Shown here: positions 42,924 through 52,190 of the stretch, piece after piece
Layout: every line of letters begins with the position of its first letter
Position numbering within the stretch: the first letter of the stretch is position 1
From: Gramella jeungdoensis
GTDB lineage: Bacteria > Bacteroidota > Bacteroidia > Flavobacteriales > Flavobacteriaceae
Direction of reading: 5' to 3'
DNA: 64,000 bases
NCBI RefSeq assembly: GCF_023805255.1
Contig: NZ_JAMSCK010000002.1
Coordinates: 372,001 to 436,000, forward strand
Position numbers and translations under genes: made by a program
The notes under the pieces: generated by a model
What the model was told of the DNA's origin: nothing
Databases searched by the model: none
What the model saw: the letters and a program-made list of their open reading frames with translations, nothing else

Positions 42924-43379
42924 ATGAAAAAAGCACTTCTAATTGCCGGATTTTTTCTGCTTACCGGTAGCTATTCTTTTGCTCAGACCTTTGAGTACAA
43001 AACCATCACCGTGGTGGAATCTATCGTTCCAAACGGACTAGGACGTTCAAGAATGATAAGTTCTGAAGAAGAGCGCAATTACAAAGAATTTACCTCGCAG
43101 CGAAGCGAAGAGAACGATGAGAGAAATAAATCTGATCGCGGAGACATCAGGCTTAAGAACTTTGAAGAAACCAAACTGCTTAACTTTTTCAATATGGGCG
43201 GGATCCGGTTTCAGAACATCGCCGCTAATGATGCAGTTGTGACATCACGGCTTAACGATCTCGCCGAACAGGGATGGGAACTGGCTTTTGTGAATAGCGG
43301 TGTTGAAAGTTATAGCGGTGAAGATGATGATGGGGGTATTTATATTACCCGGTATATTTTTAAACGCTCTAAAAACTAG
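42924..43379 (+). CDS. Exported hypothetical protein
   Basis: 151 residues. Signal peptide KKALLIAGFFLLTGSYSFAQ. The mature part contains a charged helical stretch (EEERNYKEFTSQRSEENDERNKSDRGDIRLKNFEETKLLNFF) and a C-terminal strand-rich part with ALNDLAEQGWELAFVNSGVES-like sequence and ITRYIFKRSKN. This tail is a motif seen in small DUF4177-like domains (LNxLGxxGWELV). Function unknown. A MITE-like palindrome begins two bases after the stop. Confidence 0.65.
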   Translation: MKKALLIAGFFLLTGSYSFAQTFEYKTITVVESIVPNGLGRSRMISSEEERNYKEFTSQRSEENDERNKSDRGDIRLKNFEETKLLNFFNMGGIRFQNIAANDAVVTSRLNDLAEQGWELAFVNSGVESYSGEDDDGGIYITRYIFKRSKN

Positions 43380-43380
43380 A

Positions 43381-43515
43381 AGAAGGCTGTTTGAAAAGTA
43401 CGTCACTTGTCATTGCTAGGAACGAAGCAATCTTTACATAATAGGGGGTAATCTAGAAACAGATTATTTCACTTCGTTAGTAATGACATCTTGAGGTATT
43501 TTTCAAACAGCCTCT
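43381..43515. repeat. MITE-like palindromic repeat, copy 2
   Basis: 135 bp. Ends AGAAGGCTGTTTGAAAA and TTTTCAAACAGCCTCT, inner segments GTCATTGCTAGGAACGAAGCAATCT-like against AGATTATTTCACTTCG...TAATGAC. Lies between the convergent genes ending at 43379 and 43525 and probably terminates both. Confidence 0.75.
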
Positions 43516-43524
43516 ATAATATTT

Positions 43525-43887
43525 TTATTTCCGGTCCTTAACCTGGTGGTAGGCCATTTCATAACGGGCCATGATATCCCGCTGAACAAAATCGCCCGGT
43601 GTAAAATCTAAAAGATTAGCGGTAATAATATTGGTTTTCTCTCTCTGTCTCGGTATCTCCATAGTTACATCGTAGAACATCCTCTCCGTTAACCTGGTGT
43701 TTACATGGTACCAGTCATCATAGCGGCCGGCAGAAACAATAGAGCCTGTGGAGTCGGTTTTTACCACCACGACCCGCTCTTTTATTGTTCTCATTTTATT
43801 GCTGGTAATATCATTGCTGGTCTTTTGAAGGTTGCAACTTGTAAATACGAAAGCGGTGAAAGTAAAAAGTAATAGTAGTTTTCTCAT
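43525..43887 (-). CDS. Small lipoprotein
   Basis: 120 residues. Lipobox FVFTSC with Cys at about residue 17. The mature part (NDITSNKMRTIKERVVVVKTDSTGSIVSAGRYDDWYHVNTRLTERMFYDVTMEIP) is beta-rich and basic. No family recognised. Probably periplasm-facing on the outer or inner membrane. Ends 10 bp from the palindromic repeat. Confidence 0.65.
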   Translation of the reverse strand: MRKLLLLFTFTAFVFTSCNLQKTSNDITSNKMRTIKERVVVVKTDSTGSIVSAGRYDDWYHVNTRLTERMFYDVTMEIPRQREKTNIITANLLDFTPGDFVQRDIMARYEMAYHQVKDRK

Positions 43888-44185
43888 AAGATCGGTTTTA
43901 TTAAATTTTGTGAATTATTATAAAATTCCCAAAAAACATGCCGTATTGTGAATAGTTGGTGGAAATGTGGTAAATAAGATTTAATATTTCTAAAAATACC
44001 CATAATTAGGTATCGATAATTCATTTTTTAAATTAGTTTCCAGGGACTCATTTTTAAGTTTTGAAGGTCTTGTTTGCCTGAATCAGGGCATCTAAATTTT
44101 AACAAAATCAGCGATAAACAAATTTTGACACCACATTAAAAATTTGTTAATTGCCAGCCTGTTAGAGAGTTAAAATTGTGTTAAG
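43888..44185. other. Intergenic, divergent promoters
   Basis: 298 bp, AT-rich. TAAAATTG (44171-44178) is one base off a -7 box, 8 bp before the GTG start at 44186. No gene seen. Confidence 0.35.
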
Positions 44186-44524
44186 GTGAATGCGGAAGAT
44201 AAAATCTATCAGGTCTGTAGAGACGGGATGTTGGTAGCCGATGTAAGAAAAAGGTCCTCTGTGAATTTTATTAACGAACTCAGGGAGAACGAGCTTATCG
44301 TGATAAACCGAAAGGGAAAAATAAGGCTCACATCCAAAGGGAAGGTCGCCCGGAATATGGGGCTTTCAAACTACCTGGAAATGGATGAGCTGGAAAGGGA
44401 ACTCCTAACCCGGGAGGTTTCTGAAATAAGATCGGAGAATAAAGGCCTTATCATGGTTCTTGGCGGATTGCTCATATCCTTTATATTTTTCCTGGGATAC
44501 TGGTTTGTGAATTTCCAGAACTAA
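44186..44524 (+). CDS. Second small winged-helix-like protein with C-terminal membrane anchor
   Basis: 112 residues, GTG start. Same plan as the gene at 38102: an N-terminal winged-helix-like domain (EDKIYQVCRDGMLVADVRKRSSVNFINELRENELIVINRKGKIRLTSKGKVARNMG), a charged helix and one membrane segment near the end (LIMVLGGLLISFIFFLGYWFV). The shared ...KG...A.NMG...KFI/YLE...E... register and shared GTG start suggest paralogues. It converges with the LytTR gene across 8 bp. Function unknown. Confidence 0.65.
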   Translation: MNAEDKIYQVCRDGMLVADVRKRSSVNFINELRENELIVINRKGKIRLTSKGKVARNMGLSNYLEMDELERELLTREVSEIRSENKGLIMVLGGLLISFIFFLGYWFVNFQN

Positions 44525-44532
44525 AATTTCCG

Positions 44533-45303
44533 TTAAAGATCCAGCCATTCTTTGAAAGCTGAAGCTTTACTGCTGCTTATAATATGATCTTTTTCTGAAG
44601 CAGGATCCAGTTTTAGCTGAAGCCTTCCCTTGAAGTAGGGGTGTACCTCTTTTACTGCCCGGATATTTACAATCAACTGACGGTTAGCCCTGAAAAATGT
44701 CTTATGATCCAGTTGGTTTTCTAATTGATCTAAAGTATAATTAACCGCAAACCTGTTACCCTTGAAGTTTACAAGTAACACGATCCCTTCTTCTGCCTGG
44801 AAATAGGCCACGTCTTTGCTGGAAATGGTCTTTATGCTCTGCCCGCTTTTTACCATAAAACGGGATTTTGTGTTATTCCCTGAATTACTCCCCATTTGGG
44901 TTTGAAGCAGGTTCTGCAGGTTCTGAAGTTCCTCACTCAGTTTATCCTGTTTTAGTTCTTCATATTTTTCGATGGCCTTTAAGATCTCTTCCTTTTTAAG
45001 AGGTTTCAGTAAATAATCAACACTGTTCACCTTGAAGGCTTCAATAGCATATTCGTTGTAAGCGGTGGTAAAGATCACGGGGGATTTTATCTCTATTTCT
45101 TTAAAGATCTCAAAACTGCTGCCGTCAGAAAGGTGGATATCACAAAATATTAGTTGCGGCATTTCATTACTGCCAAACCATGCTACTGCTTCTTCTATAG
45201 AAGCAAGTCTTGCCATTATTTTTGTGTCGGGGCGTAACTCTAAAATGATTTTCTGCAGGGCTTCTGCCGCAAAGATCTCATCTTCAATGATCACTATTCT
45301 CAT
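44533..45303 (-). CDS. LytTR-family response regulator
   Basis: 256 residues. The receiver domain is intact: acidic pair E7-D8, phospho-acceptor D55 (LIFCDIHL), T79/T80 (FTTAY) and K100 (YLLKPL). The LytTR DNA-binding domain (about 150-256) shows FMVKSGQSIKTISSKDVAYFQAEEGIVLLV and FFRANRQLIVNIRAVKEVHPYFKGRLQLKL. It overlaps the sensor kinase gene by 20 bp and is divergent, via that gene, from two outer-membrane beta-barrel genes, which are plausible targets. Confidence 0.92.
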   Translation of the reverse strand: MRIVIIEDEIFAAEALQKIILELRPDTKIMARLASIEEAVAWFGSNEMPQLIFCDIHLSDGSSFEIFKEIEIKSPVIFTTAYNEYAIEAFKVNSVDYLLKPLKKEEILKAIEKYEELKQDKLSEELQNLQNLLQTQMGSNSGNNTKSRFMVKSGQSIKTISSKDVAYFQAEEGIVLLVNFKGNRFAVNYTLDQLENQLDHKTFFRANRQLIVNIRAVKEVHPYFKGRLQLKLDPASEKDHIISSSKASAFKEWLDL

Positions 45304-46477
45304 AATCTTCTACTTTAAGGAGTGGAAGTTCAACCACGAATTCGTTTTCAGATTTTTGAATTTTTACCTTCTTATCGGTTAAATACTGGTACCTGTTTTG
45401 GATGTTCTCCAGTCCGGTTTTGGTGGAACTAATATTTTCTTTTCTGGGATTCAGCCCATTACTTACAACCAGGTAATCATTTTTAGTAAATATTTCGACC
45501 TTCAACGGATTGGAAGGTGTTGACCCGTTATGTTTTACGGTATTTTCTATAAGCATCTGTACTGAACCCGGTGGGAGTTGCAGGGCTAATTTATCCTCTG
45601 GTATATGAAAACTGAAATTTACCGCATCTCCAAAACGGGTTTCAAGCAAATAGGTATAGGCCCGGCAAACCTCTATTTCTTTTTTCAGGCTTATAAGCAT
45701 CTCTCCACCATGGTCCAGGTAAGAACGGTAGAGGTCTGAAAGTTTTCTTATAAAATCAACCGCCTTATCCTGATCGCTGTAAACCAGTGATCCCAGTACG
45801 TTCAGGCTGTTAAAGAGGAAGTGAGGGTTTACCTGTTGCTTCAGGCTCTCCAGCTGGGCCTGGAAATTTTCTTTCTGTAACCGGGCCGAATTAAGTTTTT
45901 CTGCCTCTAACTTTCTTTTGCTTCTTTCCCTTTCCACAAAAAAATAGAAGAACAGCGCCACAATTATCTGTACAAGAAAGGAAGTTCTTAAACGTACAGG
46001 ATTAAATGCATCCCAGGAAAAAAGAAAGGTGAGGGGTAAAATATTGATAAGGAAATGTAGGATTATCGCACTCGTAATAACAATTATCATCTCTATCGCT
46101 ACCTTCAGAAAATGATTTAGATGGGACAGGCGAGGAGAATTGATTAGTTTGGAGAACTGCCGGTGCAGCCAGAAAAGAATGAGAAGAAAGATAAACTCTA
46201 ATCCAAGTTCTGTCCATTCTAACCAGCTTGGAATTATAAGCCTGCCTAAATTATTGTAAACTACTGAAAAATAAACGATAAAAGTCGTGATAGCTGCTAT
46301 CCCAACTTTTTCCAGTATCGTGCGGAAATTGGATCTCAACTTTTTTCCTTCCGGAGAATCTTTATCTGAAAGCTTTTCTTTTATAGTGTGAATTTTTCTT
46401 ACCGGGTAAAAGTAAAAAATAAAATGTTTTTTATCTACTCCTGGTCTCTTCATGTGTTGCAACTTAATAGAAGGCAA
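45284..46477 (-). CDS. LytS-type sensor histidine kinase
   Basis: 397 codons from ATG 46477; an in-frame ATG at 46453 (MKRPGVDKK) may be the true start. Four membrane segments (about 55-75, 90-105, 125-150, 165-182) without an extracellular domain. A coiled coil (183-215) leads to the His_kinase (PF06580) domain, with H219 in NPHFLFNSLN. A GHKL ATPase domain follows, with LQLPPGSVQMLIENTVKHNG (N-box) and GLENIQNRYQYL (G2). Pairs with the overlapping LytTR regulator; the stimulus is unknown and may be sensed in the membrane. Confidence 0.9.
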   Translation of the reverse strand: MPSIKLQHMKRPGVDKKHFIFYFYPVRKIHTIKEKLSDKDSPEGKKLRSNFRTILEKVGIAAITTFIVYFSVVYNNLGRLIIPSWLEWTELGLEFIFLLILFWLHRQFSKLINSPRLSHLNHFLKVAIEMIIVITSAIILHFLINILPLTFLFSWDAFNPVRLRTSFLVQIIVALFFYFFVERERSKRKLEAEKLNSARLQKENFQAQLESLKQQVNPHFLFNSLNVLGSLVYSDQDKAVDFIRKLSDLYRSYLDHGGEMLISLKKEIEVCRAYTYLLETRFGDAVNFSFHIPEDKLALQLPPGSVQMLIENTVKHNGSTPSNPLKVEIFTKNDYLVVSNGLNPRKENISSTKTGLENIQNRYQYLTDKKVKIQKSENEFVVELPLLKVEDYENSDH

Positions 46478-46565
46478 TTTTGTGATTTTTCATGGAATCC
46501 CTTTCCATTTCATTTATCCCAAATCCCAATTCAATAGCCTAAAATCCCGATTCATCTTTTTACGG

Positions 46566-46596
46566 TTTCTCACGGCGTCATCAGTGCTCATATTTG
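46566..46596 (+). promoter_or_regulatory. Conserved promoter/leader of first beta-barrel gene
   Basis: TTTCTC at 46566 and CATATTTG at 46589-46596 recur at the same spacing before the second beta-barrel gene, followed in both by GTTAGCCA. CATATTTG differs by one base from the -7 consensus. Ends 46 bp before the ATG at 46643. Confidence 0.5.
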
Positions 46597-46642
46597 CGCC
46601 GTTAGCCAACGAAAAAACTATTAACCATAAAAATTTAAAGTG

Positions 46643-49084
46643 ATGAAGTTGTATCAAAAAATACTATTTACGATCCTGATCTTTTTTACAGGATATACTT
46701 CCTCCGCTCAGAGTTCAGAAAGAGGAACACTTAACGGAACCCTTCTGGATCAGGAAGAAGTGACAATACCATTTGCTACCGTAGCAGTGATGAAAGCACC
46801 AGACTCTACCATTGTAACCGGATCTACGACCGATATAGATGGAAAATTTGAATTTAAAGCTCCCGAACCCGGCGATTACTTCCTTAGATTTAGCGCAATT
46901 GGTTACTCATCAACATTTAGTAGTAGGTTTCAGGTTGATGATGCCAGTTATAGCCGGGATTTTGGGGCTGTTCTTATGAAAGAAGAATCCACCATGCTCA
47001 ATGAGGTGATGATTGAAACCTGGAGGCCTAAGATAACAATGGAAGGCGGGAACCTGAATGTAAGAGTGGAAGGTACTGCGCTTGCTGCGGGAAGCACTGC
47101 TTTTGAAGTTTTATCAAGGGCTCCCGGGGTGGTGGTAGACCAGGATGGGAATTTTCAGCTTAACGGAAAGAGCGGCGTGACGGTTCTTATAGATGGAAGA
47201 GAAACCTATCTTTCCCAACAGGAACTCAAAACCCTTCTTGAAAGTATGTCTGCAGAGAATATCGAAAGTATAGAAGTGATCACCAATCCGTCTGCGAAGT
47301 ATGATGCCGAAGGCAGCTCCGGGATATTAAACATCAAATTGAAGAAGAATACGTTAAGCGGACTTAACGGAAGCATTTACGGTGGTTATAAGTATAATGA
47401 GATCCACGGTTACAATGTTGGTGCGAACCTGAATTATAAAAAAGGTAAATGGAATTCTTTTCTGAATATGGACCTGAGAAGAACTGGAAGGATAAGGGAT
47501 CAGTACTTCGAACGTGGATTCGCGGCCGAAGGGGGGCAAACGGCTTTCCTGGCACAGGATGCAGTAGATAATAAAACATTTCTTACACCTAACTTTAGGT
47601 TGGGAACAGAATATAGTATCAATGAGAATCATACGGTGGGAGTGATGGCCGATCTTACTTACAGGGAAATGGAAAATAACTGGAATTCTGATGGGATCCT
47701 GAATGATTACATTGCGAATGAAACCACAGATATCATCGCGCTTAACAATATTCAGGAAGAATTCACCAATAAACGATTGAATGTTCATTACGATGCTAAA
47801 CTGGATACTACGGGAACCAGCCTTTCTGCCAATTTAGATTATGTAAGCCTCAATAAGAGTTCGGAATCCAGCTTTAATAATACCTATTTATTCAATCAAT
47901 CGAATAACGAACAGACCGAACAATTATTCAGCAACAGTATTTCAGATTACGAGATCTTCTCAGCCAGGATCGATTTCAGTACGTCATTATCTGAAAGATC
48001 AGGGCTTGAACTGGGCCTAAAGGCTAGTGATGTGGTTTCCAAAAGTGACCTGGATTTCTTTATCGAGGAGAATGGTGCCCCAACCCCCGATCCTTCAAGG
48101 AGTAATGAGTTCAGGTATAAAGAGAGCATTTATGCGGCCTATGCCAGCTTTAATAGTAAGCTAAGCGATAAATTTAATCTTAAGGCGGGGCTTAGGCTGG
48201 AGCAAACTGAAGCGAAGGGAATTTCGGCCAGGATGGATCAGACCGATGAAAGGGACTATCTGGAACTATTCCCAAGTATAAACCTTGAACAAATTGTAAG
48301 CAGGAACTATAAACTGAACTATTCATACAACCGAAGGATCCTGAGGCCCGATTATGACAGGCTTAATCCGTTTATTTTCTACATAGATCCGTATACCTAT
48401 ATAAATGGTAACCCAGATCTTAGGCCCCAGTTCACCAATTCTTTTCAGCTTACCCAAACCTTTTTCAGCAAATATAACCTGATCCTGGGCTATGATGTGG
48501 TGAACGATTATATAGGAGAGGTCCCAATCCAGGACCCGGAAACCAATGAGACCGCGTTTGCGATTAGGAATATGGAAAACTATACCAGTTTTAGCGCTAT
48601 CCTTGTGGCTCCCTTCCAGATCCTTCCGGAATGGAACACTACGAACACAGTGATGCTTGCTGATAATCGCTACGACATAAATATTAATGGGGTAGAAGCC
48701 GAAAATGATCAGTTGTACTATATGGCCCAGTCCACCCACAGAATAAGTCTTCCGGCAGATCTAAGTCTGGAACTCAATGCTCAGTATCAGGGACCGGTAG
48801 CTTATGGGCTTTACCGTATAGAAGACCGGTTTGGAATGGACCTGGGAGTAAAAAAGAGTTTTATGGACGAGAGGCTGGATGTGACCTTAAGTGCAACTGA
48901 TATATTTAAAACCATGGATGTGACAGGTGACTCTTATTTTAATGGAAATACCACGTATATCGAGAATTATATGGGGAACCGTAGTATAAACCTGAACATT
49001 CGATATAACCTCACCGGCGAAAAACCTCAGGCACAGGCAAGACCGTCTGATCTAGAAGAACTGAACAGGGCCGGAGGACAATAG
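46643..49084 (+). CDS. TonB-receptor-like outer-membrane beta-barrel protein 1
   Basis: 813 residues from ATG 46643 (a GTG one codon before is less likely). Signal peptide KLYQKILFTILIFFTGYTSSAQ. Then come a carboxypeptidase-regulatory-like beta-sandwich (about 30-120; GTLLDQEEVTIPFATVAVM...GSTTDIDGKFEFKAPEPGDYFLRFSAIGY), a plug-like domain (about 150-240; PGVVVDQDGNFQLNGKSGVTVLIDGRETY...IEVITNPSAKYDAEGSSGILNIKLKK) and a large barrel of the OMP_b-brl_3 type (LNYSYNRRILRPDYDRLNPF, DPYTYINGNPDLRPQFTNS). Probably imports or senses a ligand at the outer membrane. A tandem paralogue follows. Confidence 0.88.
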   Translation: MKLYQKILFTILIFFTGYTSSAQSSERGTLNGTLLDQEEVTIPFATVAVMKAPDSTIVTGSTTDIDGKFEFKAPEPGDYFLRFSAIGYSSTFSSRFQVDDASYSRDFGAVLMKEESTMLNEVMIETWRPKITMEGGNLNVRVEGTALAAGSTAFEVLSRAPGVVVDQDGNFQLNGKSGVTVLIDGRETYLSQQELKTLLESMSAENIESIEVITNPSAKYDAEGSSGILNIKLKKNTLSGLNGSIYGGYKYNEIHGYNVGANLNYKKGKWNSFLNMDLRRTGRIRDQYFERGFAAEGGQTAFLAQDAVDNKTFLTPNFRLGTEYSINENHTVGVMADLTYREMENNWNSDGILNDYIANETTDIIALNNIQEEFTNKRLNVHYDAKLDTTGTSLSANLDYVSLNKSSESSFNNTYLFNQSNNEQTEQLFSNSISDYEIFSARIDFSTSLSERSGLELGLKASDVVSKSDLDFFIEENGAPTPDPSRSNEFRYKESIYAAYASFNSKLSDKFNLKAGLRLEQTEAKGISARMDQTDERDYLELFPSINLEQIVSRNYKLNYSYNRRILRPDYDRLNPFIFYIDPYTYINGNPDLRPQFTNSFQLTQTFFSKYNLILGYDVVNDYIGEVPIQDPETNETAFAIRNMENYTSFSAILVAPFQILPEWNTTNTVMLADNRYDININGVEAENDQLYYMAQSTHRISLPADLSLELNAQYQGPVAYGLYRIEDRFGMDLGVKKSFMDERLDVTLSATDIFKTMDVTGDSYFNGNTTYIENYMGNRSINLNIRYNLTGEKPQAQARPSDLEELNRAGGQ

Positions 49085-49111
49085 ATTACAAATTTGAATT
49101 AAGTCAGAGAA

Positions 49112-49139
49112 AGATCCCGGTAATGACCGGGATTTTTTT
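49112..49139 (+). terminator. Terminator after beta-barrel gene 1
   Basis: GATCCCGGT, short loop, ACCGGGATTTTTTT, about 28 bp after the stop. Confidence 0.85.
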
Positions 49140-49265
49140 ATGGAAGGTTTCGGGATCTACAAAATGATCAGATTGAAATACTCTTCCATATTGCTAAAGG
49201 CCTGATATTTCATTCATTAAATATCCCGGTTCATATATCATTATTCCCGCTTCATCTCTTTGGCC

Positions 49266-49296
49266 TTTCTCCCTGGCGGGCTTAGCTACATATTTG
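49266..49296 (+). promoter_or_regulatory. Conserved promoter/leader of second beta-barrel gene
   Basis: Same TTTCTC...CATATTTG layout and following GTTAGCCATC as at 46566-46596. Shows that each paralogue has its own promoter, and the terminator at 49112 separates the units. Confidence 0.5.
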
Positions 49297-49337
49297 TGTT
49301 GTTAGCCATCAAGATTATTAACCAAAAAATTAAAAAG

Positions 49338-51794
49338 ATGAAGTTGTATCAAAAATTACTATTAGGAATAGTTGGATGTTTGATTAGTTCTGCAGCCTTT
49401 GCCCAGGGCGGGCAGAGTAGCAGAAGACCGGTAACCGGAGCTTTAAAAGGAACTCTTATAGATGAGAAAGAGGTAAGTGTGCCATTCGCTACGGTGGTGG
49501 TTATGAGCCTCCCCGATTCTACTGTAGTAACAGGATCTACCACCGATATGGATGGTGTTTTTGAACTTAAAGCTCCGAAAACCGGAAAGTATTTTCTTAA
49601 GTTCAGTTCTATTGGATATACCACAAGCTTTACCCCTGCCTTTGAGGTGATTGGCCCGGTATTCAATAAGGATTTTGGTAAGGTGCTCCTCAAGGAAGAG
49701 GCCACTATGCTTAATGAGGTAATGGTGAAGAGCTGGCGCCCGCAGGTGAAGGTAGAGAACGGGAAAATGGTGATGAGAGTTGAAGGAACTGCTATAGCGG
49801 CCGGTAACACCGCCTATGATATGTTGTCCCGTGCTCCGGGGGTCACCGTAGACCAGTCAGGAGGATTCAGGATCCACGGAAAGAAGGGAGCATCCGTTAT
49901 GCTGGATGGCCGTCTTACTTATTTAAGTTCAAAAGAACTTCAGACATTGCTGGAGGGAATGCCCGCAGAAAACATCAAGGAGATCGAGGTTATCCACACT
50001 CCTTCTGCAAAGCAGGATGCCGAGGGTACCTCGGGTATCCTTAATATCGTATTGAAGGAAAATACCATGCAGGGTTTTAATACCAGTATCTATGCCGGGT
50101 TTCGCTATGGAAAACAGAAGTTTCCAAATGCGGGAGTCAATCTGAGTCACAGAGCCGGCAAGTGGGACTCCTTTTTCAATTTAGATCTTTCTTCCAGGGG
50201 AATGTACAGGACCCAGGACGTGGTAAGAACCTTTCCGGGAACCGAAGAAGCATCGGTTTACCGGCAAAAAGGGGTGCAGGAAATCAGGAATCTTGTTCCA
50301 ACCCTTCATTTAGGCTCCGATTATGAGATCACAGATGATCACAGTGTTGGGTTTATGGCAAATCTCACCTACCGGGACACCGAAAGTGACTGGAATACAA
50401 AAAGTACTCTTGGAGATCCTGTTGAGGGAGATTTTGTGAAAATTGATTCAAAGAATCATATGGATGACGTCTTTAAGAATGGCCGTTTCAACCTTCACTA
50501 TACCGGAGAGCTGGATACCATTGGAACCACGCTTTCGGCCGATCTCGACTATGCCCGTTTGGAAACCGATTCAGAATCAGGTTTTACGAATCAGTACTTT
50601 TATACAGCCGATGACCGTGAGGAACAGGAAAGACTAGCCAACGATAAGTTTTCCTTTTATGATATCTATGCGGCCAGAATAGATCTCAAACTACCATTCT
50701 CTGAATCCTCTTATTTAGAGACCGGGCTTAAGGCCAGTAAAGTGGTTTCTGATAGTGATCTGAATTTCTTTCGATTTGAAGAAGGAAACTTTACACTGGA
50801 TCCCGCTATTAGCGACAGGTTTAGATATGAAGAGAATATTTATGCGGTTTATGCGAGCTATAGCAATAAGATAAATGATACCTGGGATATCAAATTAGGT
50901 TTGAGAGTGGAGCAGACCGAAGGTGATGCATTATTATACAGTTCAGGTGAAACCTCTGAAAGAGATTATCTCAAATTTTTTCCCAATGTGATGATCGAGC
51001 AACATATTAGCGAGAACTACCAGTTGAACTACTCTTATAACCGAAGGATCACCCGCCCGAATTACCAGTTCCTGAACCCAGCTATTTTCTACCTGGATCC
51101 TTACAGTTATGTTCTTGGGAATCCCGATCTAAAACCTCAGATCACTAATTCCCTGAAGATCACACAGACCATCTTTAAAAAGTTCAATTTACTGCTTGGC
51201 TACGATTTTGCCCGGGATTATATGAATGAATCGCCATCTACCAATCCTGAAACTGGAGAAACTATCTTCACCACAAGAAACCTTAGACATTACAGAAGTT
51301 ATAATGCAACCCTGGTAGCACCGGTGACTTTCGCTTCCTTCTGGACTTCAAATAACAATCTTGTGGTAACCCAGGAGGAATATAATATGGATATTGACGG
51401 GGAGAACCTGGATAACGATAATCTTTTTTATATGCTCCAGTCCAATCATCAGCTTAGTCTGCCAGGTGAGCTTAGCCTGGAACTGAATGGAACTTTTAGA
51501 GGTCCCGTGGCCTCAGGTATATATACCGTAGATGGTATGTGGTGGGTGGATGCCGGATTAAAGAAGTCATTTCTGGATGATAGATTAAATGCCAGTCTGA
51601 GTTTTACCGATGTTTTTAGAAGCAGGAAAATGCACGTTGAAGCCGAATATGTTGGCAATACATTTACTCTGGACCAGTATTTCTTCAACCAGGCTGTAAG
51701 CCTAAACCTGAGATATAGCTTTAATAAAGCTAAAAAAGCCGAAAAGAAATCCCGCCCGCAAAGTCTGGAAGAATTGAACAGGGCGGGAGGCTAA
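49338..51794 (+). CDS. TonB-receptor-like outer-membrane beta-barrel protein 2
   Basis: 818 residues from ATG 49338, which begins the signal peptide KLYQKLLLGIVGCLISSAAFAQ; upstream in-frame codons cover the promoter and are not coding. Same domain order as its neighbour: regulatory-like sandwich (SVPFATVVVMSLPDSTVVTGSTTDMDG), plug (GVTVDQSGGFRIHGKKGASVMLDGRLTY...IEVIHTPSAKQDAEGTSGILNIVLKE) and barrel (LNYSYNRRITRPNYQFLNP, LGNPDLKPQITNSLK). Both end in the tail SLEELNRAGG/DLEELNRAGG. A tandem duplication followed by divergence is evident; ligands probably differ. Confidence 0.88.
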   Translation: MKLYQKLLLGIVGCLISSAAFAQGGQSSRRPVTGALKGTLIDEKEVSVPFATVVVMSLPDSTVVTGSTTDMDGVFELKAPKTGKYFLKFSSIGYTTSFTPAFEVIGPVFNKDFGKVLLKEEATMLNEVMVKSWRPQVKVENGKMVMRVEGTAIAAGNTAYDMLSRAPGVTVDQSGGFRIHGKKGASVMLDGRLTYLSSKELQTLLEGMPAENIKEIEVIHTPSAKQDAEGTSGILNIVLKENTMQGFNTSIYAGFRYGKQKFPNAGVNLSHRAGKWDSFFNLDLSSRGMYRTQDVVRTFPGTEEASVYRQKGVQEIRNLVPTLHLGSDYEITDDHSVGFMANLTYRDTESDWNTKSTLGDPVEGDFVKIDSKNHMDDVFKNGRFNLHYTGELDTIGTTLSADLDYARLETDSESGFTNQYFYTADDREEQERLANDKFSFYDIYAARIDLKLPFSESSYLETGLKASKVVSDSDLNFFRFEEGNFTLDPAISDRFRYEENIYAVYASYSNKINDTWDIKLGLRVEQTEGDALLYSSGETSERDYLKFFPNVMIEQHISENYQLNYSYNRRITRPNYQFLNPAIFYLDPYSYVLGNPDLKPQITNSLKITQTIFKKFNLLLGYDFARDYMNESPSTNPETGETIFTTRNLRHYRSYNATLVAPVTFASFWTSNNNLVVTQEEYNMDIDGENLDNDNLFYMLQSNHQLSLPGELSLELNGTFRGPVASGIYTVDGMWWVDAGLKKSFLDDRLNASLSFTDVFRSRKMHVEAEYVGNTFTLDQYFFNQAVSLNLRYSFNKAKKAEKKSRPQSLEELNRAGG

Positions 51795-51828
51795 CACATC
51801 AATTCTTCCTGATACATCTATCATCTTG

Positions 51829-51858
51829 AAAATCCCGGGTTTTACCCGGGATTTTTTT
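51829..51858 (+). terminator. Terminator after beta-barrel gene 2
   Basis: AAATCCCGGGT, TTT loop, ACCCGGGATTTTTTT, about 35 bp after the stop. Confidence 0.88.
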
Positions 51859-51909
51859 AAGAATTGTTTATACTTGAAATCCCCTATTTCCTGTAGCAGA
51901 TCATACTTC

Positions 51910-51917
51910 TATATTTG
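51910..51917 (+). promoter_or_regulatory. -7 box TATATTTG before a 30-codon ORF
   Basis: Exact TAnnTTTG element 43 bp before ATG 51961. It is the only nearby promoter after a strong terminator, which supports transcription of the small ORF. Confidence 0.5.
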
Positions 51918-51960
51918 GTAGCAGAAGTGTATTGATTATTATTCCAAATCCCTCCCGATT

Positions 51961-52053
51961 ATGGTAAAAAGCTATTCAAAAATATTTCAGTTCATTTGGC
52001 TTTTATGTAGTATTCTTCTGGCAGTTTATCTCGTGCTTAAATTCAGTTCATAA
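51961..52053 (+). CDS. Putative 30-residue single-pass membrane peptide
   Basis: Reads MVKSYSKIFQFIWLLCSILL then AVYLVLKFSS. A basic N terminus is followed by one hydrophobic helix (about residues 9-27) and a short tail. It lies between a terminator and the next gene with a perfect -7 box upstream. Too short for family assignment; similar tiny membrane peptides are usually missed by gene callers. Conservation in relatives is needed to confirm it. Confidence 0.45.
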   Translation: MVKSYSKIFQFIWLLCSILLAVYLVLKFSS

Positions 52054-52190
52054 GAATGCCTGTAAAAACTTTCCAGATGACGATTAACCGGCCTTTCTTC
52101 CGGCTGTATTTTAACATGCCTTAATTAAAAACATTAAAATTTTGTTGAAATGTATTACCAGCGTATTTAGCCTGGAACCTAAATTGCGGC

